Shown: positions 10,116-19,323, counted from the stretch's first letter. The stretch: DNA of 64,000 nucleotides from Bdellovibrio bacteriovorus (GCF_001592745.1 NZ_LUKD01000001.1:1446848-1510847); one strand, 5' to 3'. Numbers and translations are program-made. The notes: generated by a model not told the origin, from the letters alone.

Positions 10116-10616
10116 ATGTTTTTACGAATTGTCTGCCTAATCATTCTTTCTTTCGCGCTTTCCGCGTGCAATAAGCCGGATCCAAACCCCGAGCTGAAAG
10201 ATCCTATTTATTCAGATCTATCTGCAACTCTCGCGGCGACAACTCAAGCGATTGAGGCAGAGAAAAAAGCTCTTGAGGGATTCCAAAAGGAATTGTCAGA
10301 AGTAGTTCCGCAAACAGGACAAATTAAGTATGCGCAAAAGAGAGTTTTCGACTCCCAACAAAAGATCGCGCGCCTTGAACAAGAAAAGCAGTATTATGAG
10401 CTGAAAATTGAGGCTCGAAAGAAGTCTTCGAAGAAATCCTATATGGCGGCCTTCAAGAAGGGTGAATCCTGGCCGAATCCAAAAGAATTCGAGGACTATC
10501 AAGCAGAAAAGAAGTTTAGGGAAGCCAAAAGAACCTGGGATGTGAAACAACGCATGCAGGAGCTGGGTGTAGGAGACGAAAAAGCCCCAGCGGCACCGGC
10601 TGAGGCTCAACATTAG
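10116..10616 (+). CDS. Small coiled-coil lipoprotein between two parS sites
   Basis: The 166-residue protein has a lipoprotein signal with lipobox LSAC (Cys about residue 18), then a Gln/Glu/Lys/Ala-rich coiled-coil region from about residue 45 to 100 and an Ala/Pro-rich tail. No family is recognised. The gene fits almost exactly between the two parS sites and is divergent from parA. No normal ribosome binding site is visible because parS occupies that place, so expression could be weak or affected by ParB. Role unknown. Confidence 0.8.
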   Translation: MFLRIVCLIILSFALSACNKPDPNPELKDPIYSDLSATLAATTQAIEAEKKALEGFQKELSEVVPQTGQIKYAQKRVFDSQQKIARLEQEKQYYELKIEARKKSSKKSYMAAFKKGESWPNPKEFEDYQAEKKFREAKRTWDVKQRMQELGVGDEKAPAAPAEAQH

Positions 10617-10618
10617 AA

Positions 10619-10634
10619 TGTTCCACGTGGAACA
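10619..10634. promoter_or_regulatory. parS site 2
   Basis: A second copy of TGTTCCACGTGGAACA lies two bases after the stop codon of the lipoprotein gene and nine bases before the end of the convergent rsmG. It is identical to parS site 1, at a distance of 522 bases. Confidence 0.92.
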
Positions 10635-10643
10635 TTGAATGAT

Positions 10644-11309
10644 TTAGGCGATTTTCTCTGTTTTAACGACTGAAAACTTCACGGCACCTACCGGAAGCTT
10701 GTATTCTCCCACAAGTGATGGCGTCCAGATGGAACAAAGCTGTGTCGGAATTTCTCCAACTTCAATCCCCCACTCCTCGCTCTTAAGATGGAATAGAAGA
10801 CCGCCCTTTGGCATAAACTTACGTGCCACTAGAATTGTGCGGGATATATTGGAAAAACCACGAGTCATAGCAAAGTTCACGCTGTTCTCAGGCAATGATT
10901 CCACATTCTTATTTTCAATAGACACATTTGAAAGCTTTAACGATGCGGCCACGTGGTTTAAGAACTCACACTTCTTTTGATCCGTATCAACCAAAACAAC
11001 GTTCACCTGCGGGTACAAGATCGCAAACACCAAGCCCGGGAACCCATTGCCGCTGCCAAGATCAAATATCTTATCGATCTTCGCATTGGATTTATGAATG
11101 GCCTGTGAAGCTAAAATAGAATCAGCAAAGTGAATCGCGTCAGCTACAAAAACCGTCTTAGGAGAGATCAAACTCAGAGTGCGATTAAACTTCAGAAGTT
11201 CTTCGTGGTAAGCCTTAAGTCGAGTCTTAATCTCAGGACTTAAATCCGGAAACCATTCATCAATTCGCCAATATATGGTCGGAGCGTCCTGTTGATCCTT
11301 GTTGTTCAA
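10644..11309 (-). CDS. rsmG: 16S rRNA m7G527 methyltransferase RsmG
   Basis: RsmG (GidB) uses S-adenosylmethionine to methylate G527 of 16S rRNA. The 221-residue protein has the cofactor motif FDLGSGNGFPGLVFAI at about residues 82-97, preceded by the typical N-terminal helices (LKAYHEELLKFNRTLSLIS). The start overlaps the end of mnmG by 50 bases, the usual partner in this cluster. The N-terminal ten residues are less certain because other starts are possible. Confidence 0.93.
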   Translation of the reverse strand: MNNKDQQDAPTIYWRIDEWFPDLSPEIKTRLKAYHEELLKFNRTLSLISPKTVFVADAIHFADSILASQAIHKSNAKIDKIFDLGSGNGFPGLVFAILYPQVNVVLVDTDQKKCEFLNHVAASLKLSNVSIENKNVESLPENSVNFAMTRGFSNISRTILVARKFMPKGGLLFHLKSEEWGIEVGEIPTQLCSIWTPSLVGEYKLPVGAVKFSVVKTEKIA

Positions 11310-13188
11310 GTCCCATCTCCTTGATCTTTTTGTGACCTTTTAGATGGATCATTATAGCCTGAATTGCAGATGGATTGACACCACTTATGCGTTGAGCTTG
11401 GCCTAAGGTACGTGGCTTAACGCGTTGCAGCTTATCTTTTTCCTCGTTAGAGAGGCCGCGAATATCTGCATAGACCAAGCCTTCCGGAAGAACCATTTCT
11501 TCTAATCTTTTCGATTGATTGATGAGCTCCATCTGTCTTTTCACGTAGCCAGAGTACTTCACTTCAATTTCAACTGGTTCACTGACATTTGGATCAGCAT
11601 CCACGCTAAAATTAAGCTGTTCTAAGTGAGAACAGGAAATCTCAGGTCGGCGCAGCAACTCTTCGAAAGTTAAAGACTTTGTTAATTCTGGAGTCGGAAA
11701 TGTCGCTAACAACTCCTGAACATCTTTGGTTGGATAAACCTTTTCTGAGCGCAGTCTTTCAAGCAAGTTTTTACGTTTCAACTGAAGATCACCCAAGATT
11801 TGCAAAGAAGCTTCAGAAACAATACCGATCTTTGAAGCAATAGCCCCTAACCTGTCGATAGTATTATCTTCTCTCAGAACCAAACGATGTTCTGCGCGTG
11901 ACGTGAACATGCGATAAGGTTCGCGCGTTCCTTTTGTCACAAGATCGTCGATAAGAACACCAATATAGGCTTCATCGCGATTCAAAATAAACTCATCACG
12001 ACCTAAAATACTGTGAGCCGCATTTATGCCGGCAACAAAACCTTGAACTGCTGCTTCTTCATATCCGGAGGTTCCGTTAATTTGTCCAGCCAGGAAGAGC
12101 TGACGAATTGTGCGGGTTTCAAGACGATGCCAAATTTGAGTTGGTTCAATATAGTCATACTCAACCGCATAGCCGTAGCGAACGACTTTAACATTTTCCA
12201 AACCCGGAATCGTTTTCAAGAAAGCATCTTGAACATCTTCAGGCAGGCTTGTTGAAATCCCCTGAAGATAAATAAGATCCGTATTTAATCCTTCGGGCTC
12301 TAAGAAAGTCTGATGACTGTTTTTTTCTGCGAAACGAGTGATCTTATCTTCGATCGATGGACAATAGCGCGGTCCTACACCCTCAATGATTCCGCAGAAC
12401 ATAGGTGATTTATCTAAGTTAGCACGGATAATTTCGTGAGTTTGTTCGGTCGTGCGAGTTAGGTAGCAAAGAATTTGCGGAAGCTTCAACTGATTGGAAG
12501 AGCGATAGCTAAAAGGATAAACCTTTTCATCACCCGCTTGAGGGGTCGTTTTAGCCCAATCAATACTGTCTTTATGAAGGCGCGCTGGAGTTCCCGTTTT
12601 TAGGCGCTTCACCTCGAAACCAAATTGTGCCAACTGATCTGATAAACCGATAGAGGGTTTATCACCCACGCGGCCGCCCGCCTCTTGGCGAAGACCGATG
12701 TGCATAACACCATTCATAAAGGTGCCTGTCGTGATGATCGTTGCTTTGGCGAAAATTTCAGATCCATCTTGAAGAACCACGCCAACACAAAGATCTTTCT
12801 CTAAAATCAGGCGCTTTACTTCACCCTCTAAAAGATCCAAGTTCGGTTGATTTTTTAAGGCGTCAGTTTGAAATTGAGAATACAGATGTTTGTCATTTTG
12901 AACACGGGTCCCACGAACCGCGGGGCCCTTGGAAGAGTTTAGGCGTTTGTACTGGATTGTGGTCTCATCAGCTGCCACACCCATTTGTCCACCCAATACA
13001 TCAAGCTCACGAACCATGTGGCCTTTTGCCAAACCACCGATAGAAGGATTGCAGCTCATGTAAGCAATGCGATTGATGTTGGAAGTAACCATTAATGTTT
13101 GAAGTCCAAGACGTGCTGATGCCAAACAAGCTTCAACGCCTGCATGTCCCGCGCCGACAACAATCACATCATATTTTTTTGAATTCAT
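11260..13188 (-). CDS. mnmG: tRNA uridine-34 modification enzyme MnmG
   Basis: MnmG (GidA) is the FAD protein that, with MnmE, adds carboxymethylaminomethyl to U34 of certain tRNAs. The N-terminus has the dinucleotide motif VIVVGAGHAGVEA, followed by CNPSIGGLAKGH and the GTFMNGVMHIG stretch. The protein is 642 residues from the ATG at 13188. This start lies two bases after the mnmE stop, and GGGAAG acts as ribosome binding site; a TTG-like extension further upstream is not needed. Confidence 0.96.
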   Translation of the reverse strand: MNSKKYDVIVVGAGHAGVEACLASARLGLQTLMVTSNINRIAYMSCNPSIGGLAKGHMVRELDVLGGQMGVAADETTIQYKRLNSSKGPAVRGTRVQNDKHLYSQFQTDALKNQPNLDLLEGEVKRLILEKDLCVGVVLQDGSEIFAKATIITTGTFMNGVMHIGLRQEAGGRVGDKPSIGLSDQLAQFGFEVKRLKTGTPARLHKDSIDWAKTTPQAGDEKVYPFSYRSSNQLKLPQILCYLTRTTEQTHEIIRANLDKSPMFCGIIEGVGPRYCPSIEDKITRFAEKNSHQTFLEPEGLNTDLIYLQGISTSLPEDVQDAFLKTIPGLENVKVVRYGYAVEYDYIEPTQIWHRLETRTIRQLFLAGQINGTSGYEEAAVQGFVAGINAAHSILGRDEFILNRDEAYIGVLIDDLVTKGTREPYRMFTSRAEHRLVLREDNTIDRLGAIASKIGIVSEASLQILGDLQLKRKNLLERLRSEKVYPTKDVQELLATFPTPELTKSLTFEELLRRPEISCSHLEQLNFSVDADPNVSEPVEIEVKYSGYVKRQMELINQSKRLEEMVLPEGLVYADIRGLSNEEKDKLQRVKPRTLGQAQRISGVNPSAIQAIMIHLKGHKKIKEMGLEQQGSTGRSDHILAN

Positions 13189-13190
13189 AG

Positions 13191-14633
13191 TTACTTCCCG
13201 ATACAAAACTCTTTAAACACACGATCCATGATTTGATCATCAAAGCGTTTGCCTAAAGTTTCTTGGATGGCGATCAAGGCTTCTTTAAATTCCAATGCTA
13301 GGAACTCTTCACCTAAGCCATCTTCAACAACACTCTTAGCGCGCTTTGTGTTCTCAAGAGCTCGCGAAAGATTTTCGAGATGACGAGAGTTGGAAATCAA
13401 AACAGTGTTTTCCATCTGCAAGTCTGCAAATTCATTCACGAGTTCATCAAGGACTTGGGCACGCACCTTTTTATCAAGAGCGCTTACAAAGAACACTTTT
13501 CTTTTGAAGAAGCCTTCTAAGTCCCCGATTTTTTGGAAAAATTTACTGTTTTTAAGGGCATTTTCGACACTTTTTCTATCAGGAGAACCCGATAGACGGT
13601 CTGTTTTATTAGCTAAAATATAGGTTCTTTGAGGATCTAAACCATCCAAAATGGTGACTTCTTCCGGAGAAATCCCCTTTTCAATATCAAAGACAAAGAA
13701 AACCACATCAGACTCACCTGTGGCCTCACGGCTTCTTTGAATACCGATCTTTTCAACTAGGTCTGATACGGATTCGCGTAGACCTGCCGTATCTAGGAAT
13801 GTGAATTTCACACCCTTAAAGCTAGTATCCCCATGAATCACGTCACGAGTGGTTCCTGGAATATCTGTGACGATAGCTCTTTCGTCTTCTAAGAAAAGAT
13901 TTAAAAGGCTCGATTTACCAACATTTGGAAGACCTGTTAAAACAACGCGGAAACCATCTTTTAAAAGGCGTCCCACTTTGAAAGTTGAAACCAACTCTTC
14001 AAGTCCGATTTGGATTTTTTCAAGACGTGCGATCACAACGCTGTCTTCAACAACCTGAATACCTTCAGTCGAAAAATCAATTCCCGCTTCAGCCAATGCT
14101 AGAACCCAAGTCATATCATCTTCGATGACTTCTAGTTTTTGCGATACGGAACCTTTAAGTTGACGAAGCGCCAGGCGCGCCGCTTGCTGACTTTGACTTT
14201 CGATCAAAGAAAGAACACTTTCCGCCTGAACTAAGTCCAATTTTCCATTCATAAACGCACGATAAGTGAACTCCCCACGATCTGCGGGACGCGCGCCTAA
14301 AAGAACTAATTGTTGAAGAATACTTTGGCAAATGACCGGGCTTCCATGGCAAGAAATCTCAATAACTTCTTCTCCCGTGAAAGAGCGACCGTGTTTAAAG
14401 TAAGTTGCCAAAACCTCGTCAATCTCTTCAGCTTCTTGGTTTCCTTGAGCAAGGGATTTCAAACTACCAAAATAAGCTTTATGAGACTCAGGATGTTCAG
14501 GCAAAAAAGAACAGATCTTTGAAACAATGGAATAAGTGCTGGGACCACTCACACGAATGACGGAAATACCGCCGACTCCGTGAGGAGTGGAGACCGCACA
14601 AATTGTGTCTTTATCACGATCCCCACGAAACAT
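13191..14633 (-). CDS. mnmE: tRNA modification GTPase MnmE
   Basis: The 480-residue GTPase partners MnmG. Its N-terminal tetrahydrofolate-binding domain covers about residues 1-120, a helical domain follows, and the G domain carries GLPNVGKS at 234-241 and DIPGTTRD at about 257-264. The protein ends in CIGK, the conserved C-terminal motif of the family. Upstream GAGGAG supports the start. A UUCG-type hairpin lies in the 71-base spacer to jag. Confidence 0.96.
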   Translation of the reverse strand: MFRGDRDKDTICAVSTPHGVGGISVIRVSGPSTYSIVSKICSFLPEHPESHKAYFGSLKSLAQGNQEAEEIDEVLATYFKHGRSFTGEEVIEISCHGSPVICQSILQQLVLLGARPADRGEFTYRAFMNGKLDLVQAESVLSLIESQSQQAARLALRQLKGSVSQKLEVIEDDMTWVLALAEAGIDFSTEGIQVVEDSVVIARLEKIQIGLEELVSTFKVGRLLKDGFRVVLTGLPNVGKSSLLNLFLEDERAIVTDIPGTTRDVIHGDTSFKGVKFTFLDTAGLRESVSDLVEKIGIQRSREATGESDVVFFVFDIEKGISPEEVTILDGLDPQRTYILANKTDRLSGSPDRKSVENALKNSKFFQKIGDLEGFFKRKVFFVSALDKKVRAQVLDELVNEFADLQMENTVLISNSRHLENLSRALENTKRAKSVVEDGLGEEFLALEFKEALIAIQETLGKRFDDQIMDRVFKEFCIGK

Positions 14634-14666
14634 TGAAAACTCCTCTTGGTTACTGCTTCAGCCTAT

Positions 14667-14680
14667 GCGCCCGAAGGCGC
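14667..14680 (-). other. GC-rich UUCG tetraloop hairpin between jag and mnmE
   Basis: On the minus strand GCGCC-TTCG-GGCGC forms a five-pair stem capped by the very stable UUCG loop. No T-run follows, so it is not a standard terminator. It may be a processing or partial pausing site between jag and mnmE. Confidence 0.5.
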
Positions 14681-14704
14681 TTTGGCTCTGCCGGCGTCCG
14701 CCGA

Positions 14705-15265
14705 CTAATCCTGTACTACTGCAGAGTCGTCTGCAGAGCCTTGAGATTGTCCTTTGGCTGGATAAATTTTGATCTTTTTGTAAAGGCCATCACCTAACGA
14801 ACGGCTTTTTACGCGTGGATCTTTCGCAAGATATTGATGAACAACTTTGCGATCTTTTGGTGGCAATGCACGGTAGTAAACTGATTTACCTTGCTCGATG
14901 CAGATAGCTTTCAAGTTTTCTGCACGCTCAATCAATGCATTTGCGGACTCATCACGATAACCACCACAATCTACTGTGATGTTCGTTTTGTCTTCTGGGA
15001 AATTGTGTTGAACGACGCGCTTAAGGAACAATTGGAAAGCGTCTAGCATCTGACCTTTTTTATCTTTAAGGATTTCTTCGTCAGCACCGTTGAATTCTAC
15101 AGCTAATGTAGATCCGCCGTCTTCTTCCTTCTCAGATTTGAGTTCGAAAGTAAGATCGAATTGTGCTTTCTCGATGATCCCCTCTAAGGTCTTTTGAATA
15201 AGTGCCTCAACTTCGCTGTTAGCACCTTTGCTTTTTCCCCCGAAAAGCTTGCTAAAAAAACCCAT
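14705..15265 (-). CDS. jag: RNA-binding protein Jag/KhpB
   Basis: The 186-residue protein has the short Jag N-terminal segment (MGFFSKLFGGKSK), a KH-like domain in the middle and a C-terminal R3H domain near residues 125-165 with the typical Arg...His pattern (DRKVVHQYL). KhpB proteins bind many small RNAs and mRNAs and influence cell division and wall synthesis. The gene sits directly downstream of yidC, as in many bacteria, with TAGGAGG as ribosome binding site. Confidence 0.88.
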   Translation of the reverse strand: MGFFSKLFGGKSKGANSEVEALIQKTLEGIIEKAQFDLTFELKSEKEEDGGSTLAVEFNGADEEILKDKKGQMLDAFQLFLKRVVQHNFPEDKTNITVDCGGYRDESANALIERAENLKAICIEQGKSVYYRALPPKDRKVVHQYLAKDPRVKSRSLGDGLYKKIKIYPAKGQSQGSADDSAVVQD

Positions 15266-15315
15266 TTTACCTCCTAGGTATAAAAATCTATTTCAAACGG
15301 AGCTTTAAAAAGCTC

Positions 15316-16953
15316 TTACTTCTTCGCCTTGGCAACAACTGCAGGTGCAGGAGCTGGCGACTTATCACGCATGATCAACCATTGCTGAATGATACCGAAC
15401 AAAGTGGAAACAACCATATAAAGAGTCAAACCACTTGGAAGCTGCAACATGAACAACGAGAATACCACCGGCAAGAACAACATGATTTTTGCCTGCATCG
15501 GATCCATTGTTGATGGCGTGATCTTTTGTTGAATGAACATGAACACGGACATCAATACCGGCAACACATAGAATGGATCATGCGCACTTAGATCGTGGAT
15601 CCATAGTACAAACGGAGAGTTATAAAGCTCAATACTTGAACCGATAACACGATATAGAGCGAAGAAAACCGGAATTTGTAAAAGCATGGGCAAACAGCCA
15701 CCAAGTGGGTTCGCGCCGTTTTGTTTCATCACGGCCATCATCTCTGTATTCAAACGCATTGGATCGTCTTTATACTTTTCACGAAGGTTTTGGATAATAG
15801 GTTGAACCTTTTGCATCGCCTTCATGGATTTGAAAGACATGATGTTGAAAGGAAGAACACACAGACGAACCAAAAGCGTCAGAAGAATGATCGCAAAACC
15901 CCAGTTACCCACCATTGAGTGGAAAGCCTTCATCACATAAAGAAGAGGGCGCGCGATAAAACCAAAGAAACCGAAATCAATAATCTGTGCAAGCTCAGGA
16001 TCTACAGCTTTTAAAGCGTCGATTGATTTAGGGCCCGCATAGAAAATTTCAGAGAAATTCATCTCAGATTTCAATTGTACCGGCTTATAAACCAGTTCAG
16101 CCAACGCCGATTTATTTGCTACTTCAGAAGAAACTTTCACCTCAGGGATGATTTCTGATTTATCAAGAATCGCTGCTGCAAAGTATTGAGAGCTTACTGA
16201 CAAGATAGAAGTAGATTGGAACTGCTGAACAACGTTTTCTTTTGCGTTGCTGAAGTTCACCGTCTCATGAGTCCCACCAGAATGAACGATGAAGAAATCT
16301 TGGTGCTCATATGATGGGAAGAAGAATGAAGAAGAACCTTTCACGTGAACTGTTTCAGGAATCAATAGTGAGAAGCCCTTTTTAAAGTCTTCAGTTGGAT
16401 TTGAAACAGTGATTGTATTTGTGAAAGATGAATTTTCTGGATTGAATTTTAATTCTCTTTTCACTGTTGTTGAACCGACCGCCGCAGTTCCAACATAGTG
16501 ACCAGGAGCTTCTTCAACTACGTTGAAAGTCACAGGTTTTTCATCCCCTGCCCAACGCATTTCGAACATCGCAAGTTTGTCAGATTGACCAATCTTGATG
16601 TTGTTCTTTTCTTTATCCTGGTAGTTATTCACTGTGAAGTTCTTAAGGCCCATCCCATGATTAGTCAGAGCGAAAGAGACTTTATCAGTTTTGAAATTGA
16701 AGATCTGTTCTTGAGCTTCAGGTGCGGCTACGACTTCAGATTTAGTTTCGATGGCGCTACCTGGAGTGGCAGTAGCTGCAGGAGTCGCATTTGATTCTGT
16801 TTTCTGAGCTTCAGTTTGCTCAGTTTTTGGTTGGTTATAGCCGGGATATTTTTTACCAAGATATGTCTGCCAACCGAAGTAAACAATAGCGACAGCAGCT
16901 ACGGCAATAAGTGTTTTGGGGTCAAAGGAGGGGTTGTCATTCTTTTGTTGCAT
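15316..16953 (-). CDS. yidC: Membrane protein insertase YidC
   Basis: YidC inserts proteins into the cytoplasmic membrane alone or with SecYEG. The 545-residue protein has an N-terminal membrane anchor, a spacer rich in Thr/Ala/Glu, a large periplasmic beta domain (about 70-320) and five C-terminal membrane segments starting near residue 345; the conserved hydrophilic-groove region includes LLVRLCVLPFNIMSFKS. The start at 16953 follows AAGGAAG; it overlaps the end of yidD by 17 bases. Confidence 0.95.
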   Translation of the reverse strand: MQQKNDNPSFDPKTLIAVAAVAIVYFGWQTYLGKKYPGYNQPKTEQTEAQKTESNATPAATATPGSAIETKSEVVAAPEAQEQIFNFKTDKVSFALTNHGMGLKNFTVNNYQDKEKNNIKIGQSDKLAMFEMRWAGDEKPVTFNVVEEAPGHYVGTAAVGSTTVKRELKFNPENSSFTNTITVSNPTEDFKKGFSLLIPETVHVKGSSSFFFPSYEHQDFFIVHSGGTHETVNFSNAKENVVQQFQSTSILSVSSQYFAAAILDKSEIIPEVKVSSEVANKSALAELVYKPVQLKSEMNFSEIFYAGPKSIDALKAVDPELAQIIDFGFFGFIARPLLYVMKAFHSMVGNWGFAIILLTLLVRLCVLPFNIMSFKSMKAMQKVQPIIQNLREKYKDDPMRLNTEMMAVMKQNGANPLGGCLPMLLQIPVFFALYRVIGSSIELYNSPFVLWIHDLSAHDPFYVLPVLMSVFMFIQQKITPSTMDPMQAKIMLFLPVVFSLFMLQLPSGLTLYMVVSTLFGIIQQWLIMRDKSPAPAPAVVAKAKK

Positions 16954-17221
16954 GGATACTTCCTTTTTGAGGAACCGGATCGTACCCATAAGGCCCGCCC
17001 GGACGACATTTACATACTCTCTTTGTGATTAACCAAAGAGCTTTATGAGTATGATGAGTTTGAATGGCCTCTAATGCGTAGGCGGAACAACTGGGTTCAA
17101 AGCGACAAGAACCACCCAAATGAGTAGTCCCTAATGTTCGATAAGCCCCGATCAATAACCAAAGCGCTGCCTTAGATATTTTTTCGAAGGACTTCCAAAC
17201 CGCGATCCAAAGCTTTGACAA
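16937..17221 (-). CDS. yidD: Membrane protein insertion efficiency factor YidD
   Basis: The YidD core reads IGAYRTLGTTHLGGSCRF and EPSCSAYALEAIQTH, then CRPGGPYGYDPVP, with the conserved cysteines of this amphipathic membrane-associated family. No ATG lies near the domain: the nearest is at 17311, deep inside rnpA. A TTG at 17221 preceded by GAGGAAT gives 94 residues, close to the usual family length, and was chosen. The gene overlaps rnpA by 50 bases and yidC by 17, so the three are translationally nested. Confidence 0.88.
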   Translation of the reverse strand: MSKLWIAVWKSFEKISKAALWLLIGAYRTLGTTHLGGSCRFEPSCSAYALEAIQTHHTHKALWLITKRVCKCRPGGPYGYDPVPQKGSIHATKE

Positions 17222-17531
17222 ATTCCTCGTGTGGGAGGCCTTTATAAAAGTTTGTATCAATAGGTTTAAAGATGATGTTGATGTCGGCTTCAATAGGTTT
17301 TCCCGCCACAAGTGAAGCCCTGAAATATTCCCGTGACCAACGTTTCAATTTATTTCGAACAACAGCCGAGCCGATTTTACGACTAGCAGTAACTCCGAAA
17401 CGCAACTGACCTACTGAGTTCTTCTGATAATTCAGAAGTAACCATTTAGTAGGCCAGTATCTTTTTCCCGTTTGTTTTAGAGAGAGAAAATCAGAACTTC
17501 GCTTAATAACTAGTGGAGAACTATTTTCCAC
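17172..17531 (-). CDS. rnpA: Ribonuclease P protein component
   Basis: RnpA assists the catalytic RNA in maturing tRNA 5' ends. The 119-residue protein carries the family signature [20 protein letters not shown] followed by RWSREYFR. The frame starts at GTG (17531), overlapping the last codons of rpmH by 11 bases; an alternative start a few codons further in cannot be excluded. Basic composition and position after rpmH fit the family. Confidence 0.93.
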   Translation of the reverse strand: MENSSPLVIKRSSDFLSLKQTGKRYWPTKWLLLNYQKNSVGQLRFGVTASRKIGSAVVRNKLKRWSREYFRASLVAGKPIEADINIIFKPIDTNFYKGLPHEEFVKALDRGLEVLRKNI

Positions 17532-17670
17532 CTGTAGAAACCGTCAAACGCTTTCTTCCTTTAGCGCGACGACGATTAAGAACTTCTTGGCCAGCTTTTG
17601 TAGCCATACGAGCGCGGAAACCGTGTGTAGTTTTACGACGTTTATTTGATGGTTGGTATGTACGTTTCAT
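17521..17670 (-). CDS. rpmH: Large ribosomal subunit protein bL34
   Basis: This 49-residue, very basic protein begins [20 protein letters not shown] and ends with [11 protein letters not shown], a clear L34. It is the first gene of the minus-strand cluster leaving the origin and overlaps rnpA. Ribosome binding site GGGGAGAAG precedes the ATG. Confidence 0.96.
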   Translation of the reverse strand: MKRTYQPSNKRRKTTHGFRARMATKAGQEVLNRRRAKGRKRLTVSTGGK

Positions 17671-17854
17671 TACTCTTCTCCCCGGACAGAAAATTACGAC
17701 GCTAAATGACGTCAGTTACATCTATATATGTATGCCACAAAGTTGTTCACAACTAGATACGTGGGGCACTAATAAAGCACGTTGCGGCAATAAGGTCAAC
17801 TGTTGAAAACTTCAGCTCCCCTTGTTAAGACCTGCCCTGCTTGAGGGGAATCGC
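17671..17854. other. Divergent rpmH-dnaA intergenic region
   Basis: This stretch holds the promoters of both rpmH and dnaA; no clear consensus pair could be singled out. TTGTTCACA at 17743-17751 is a weak DnaA-box-like sequence with two deviations. GAGGGG at 17843-17848 is the ribosome binding site for the GTG start of dnaA. Confidence 0.45.
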
Positions 17855-19270
17855 GTGGAGTTAAACTCGTCTTTTTGGACACTAATCAAATCAAAGATGA
17901 AAAGCCGGAACGATAACAATAAGTTATTGGATACCTGGCTGGACCCTATTGAATACGTGAATACCGCGGGTACTCAAGAACGACCAAGAATAATACTTGG
18001 GGTCCCAAATGCTTTACATCAGTATTTTGTGATCGAAAATCTTCAAGATAAAATTTACACTGAGATTTCGGATACTTACGGGAAGCCTTTTGAGGTTGAG
18101 TTTAGTATTACGGGGAACAAAGTAAATGCTCATATTGAGACTTCTCATATCCCTGATGAAGTTATGGGTGGTACAGAAATCCTTCAGGCGCAATTAGCTC
18201 GTGCTCAGAATATCCAGATTACTCAACCAAGGTCTGGGCAGGATACTCTTAACCAAGAGCTTACCTTCTCCACATTCGTTGTGGGAAAAAATTCCGAGTT
18301 CGCGCATGCAGCTTGCTTCAATGTCGCCCGCAACCCTGGGGCCGACGATTACAACCCTCTCTATATATATGGACCGGTTGGAATGGGTAAAACGCACTTA
18401 CTTCATGCCGCTGGAAACCATATTCGCGAGCAATATCCGCAACTTAGAATTACCTATATTTCGGCTGAACGCTTTATGAATGAGTGTATTTCGGCGATTC
18501 GTCGCCACGAAATGGATAAGTTCCGCCAAAAATATCGCGAGAACTCAGACATTCTTTTAGTGGATGACGTGCAGTTCATCGCACGCGGTGAAGCGGTTCA
18601 AGAAGAATTTTTCCACACTATCAACAGCTTTATCGACAGTCGTAAGCAAGTCATCTTAGCCAGCGATCGTATGCCGAAAGATATCCATGGTTTAGAAGAC
18701 CGCAGTCGCACTCGCCTAGAACGCGGTTTGATTGCAGATATCACTATGCCGGATTTAGAGACTCGTATCGCGATCCTGCGTTATAAAGCCGAAAAATTTA
18801 ACGTTCGTTTACCTGAAGATGTTGTGAATTATATCGCAAGAATCTCAAAACGTTCGATCAGAGAGCTTGAAGGTAATCTTAAGAAGGTCAAAATGTTCTC
18901 TGAACTGCAAGGCCTTCCGATCGATCACGAGCTTGTTAAACGCATTCTTTCGCACCATGAAACGCAATCCACGATCTCTGTTGAAGAGATCATGAAGCTT
19001 GTAGCAGACCATTATAAAGTGCGCGTTTTGGATCTTAAATCCTCTACTCGCGCCAAGCCAATTGTCGTTCCACGTCAAATTGCGATGTATTTGATTAAGA
19101 AGTTCTTGGATAAATCTTTAGTGGATATCGGGAAGGCTTTTGGCGGAAAAGATCACACAACTGTGATGAATGCTCTAGAACGCGTCAAGAATCTACAATC
19201 CACGGATCAAGATATTTCCAAAGATATCGAAGATTTAGAACAGAGAATCCACAATATCACAGGCGTGTGA
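17855..19270 (+). CDS. dnaA: Chromosomal replication initiator DnaA
   Basis: The 471-residue initiator binds DnaA boxes and opens the origin. Domain III has the Walker A motif GPVGMGKTHLLHA and Walker B LLVDDVQFI; domain IV ends with the DNA-contacting signature GGKDHTTVMNALERV. Domain I begins MELNSSFWTLIKSKM. The frame is open 33 bases further upstream, but GTG at 17855, preceded by GAGGGG with a seven-base spacer, is the likely start. At the 3' end GAATCCACA (19245-19253) is itself a possible DnaA box. Confidence 0.97.
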   Translation: MELNSSFWTLIKSKMKSRNDNNKLLDTWLDPIEYVNTAGTQERPRIILGVPNALHQYFVIENLQDKIYTEISDTYGKPFEVEFSITGNKVNAHIETSHIPDEVMGGTEILQAQLARAQNIQITQPRSGQDTLNQELTFSTFVVGKNSEFAHAACFNVARNPGADDYNPLYIYGPVGMGKTHLLHAAGNHIREQYPQLRITYISAERFMNECISAIRRHEMDKFRQKYRENSDILLVDDVQFIARGEAVQEEFFHTINSFIDSRKQVILASDRMPKDIHGLEDRSRTRLERGLIADITMPDLETRIAILRYKAEKFNVRLPEDVVNYIARISKRSIRELEGNLKKVKMFSELQGLPIDHELVKRILSHHETQSTISVEEIMKLVADHYKVRVLDLKSSTRAKPIVVPRQIAMYLIKKFLDKSLVDIGKAFGGKDHTTVMNALERVKNLQSTDQDISKDIEDLEQRIHNITGV

Positions 19271-19278
19271 ATGTGGAC

Positions 19279-19287
19279 TGTGGATAA
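19279..19287 (-). promoter_or_regulatory. DnaA box (perfect)
   Basis: TGTGGATAA, read on the minus strand as TTATCCACA, is the perfect consensus DnaA box. It lies nine bases after the dnaA stop codon. Confidence 0.85.
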
Positions 19288-19314
19288 GGTTGAGGAAAAA
19301 TTTGGGGCTTAAAA

Positions 19315-19323
19315 TGTGGATCC
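19315..19323 (-). promoter_or_regulatory. DnaA box (near consensus)
   Basis: TGTGGATCC reads GGATCCACA on the minus strand and keeps the ATCCACA core. Confidence 0.6.

Noticed and set aside
17743-17751. TTGTTCACA as a DnaA box in the rpmH-dnaA spacer
   Set aside because: It has two deviations from the ATCCACA core, at positions that matter; the boxes after dnaA are far better.
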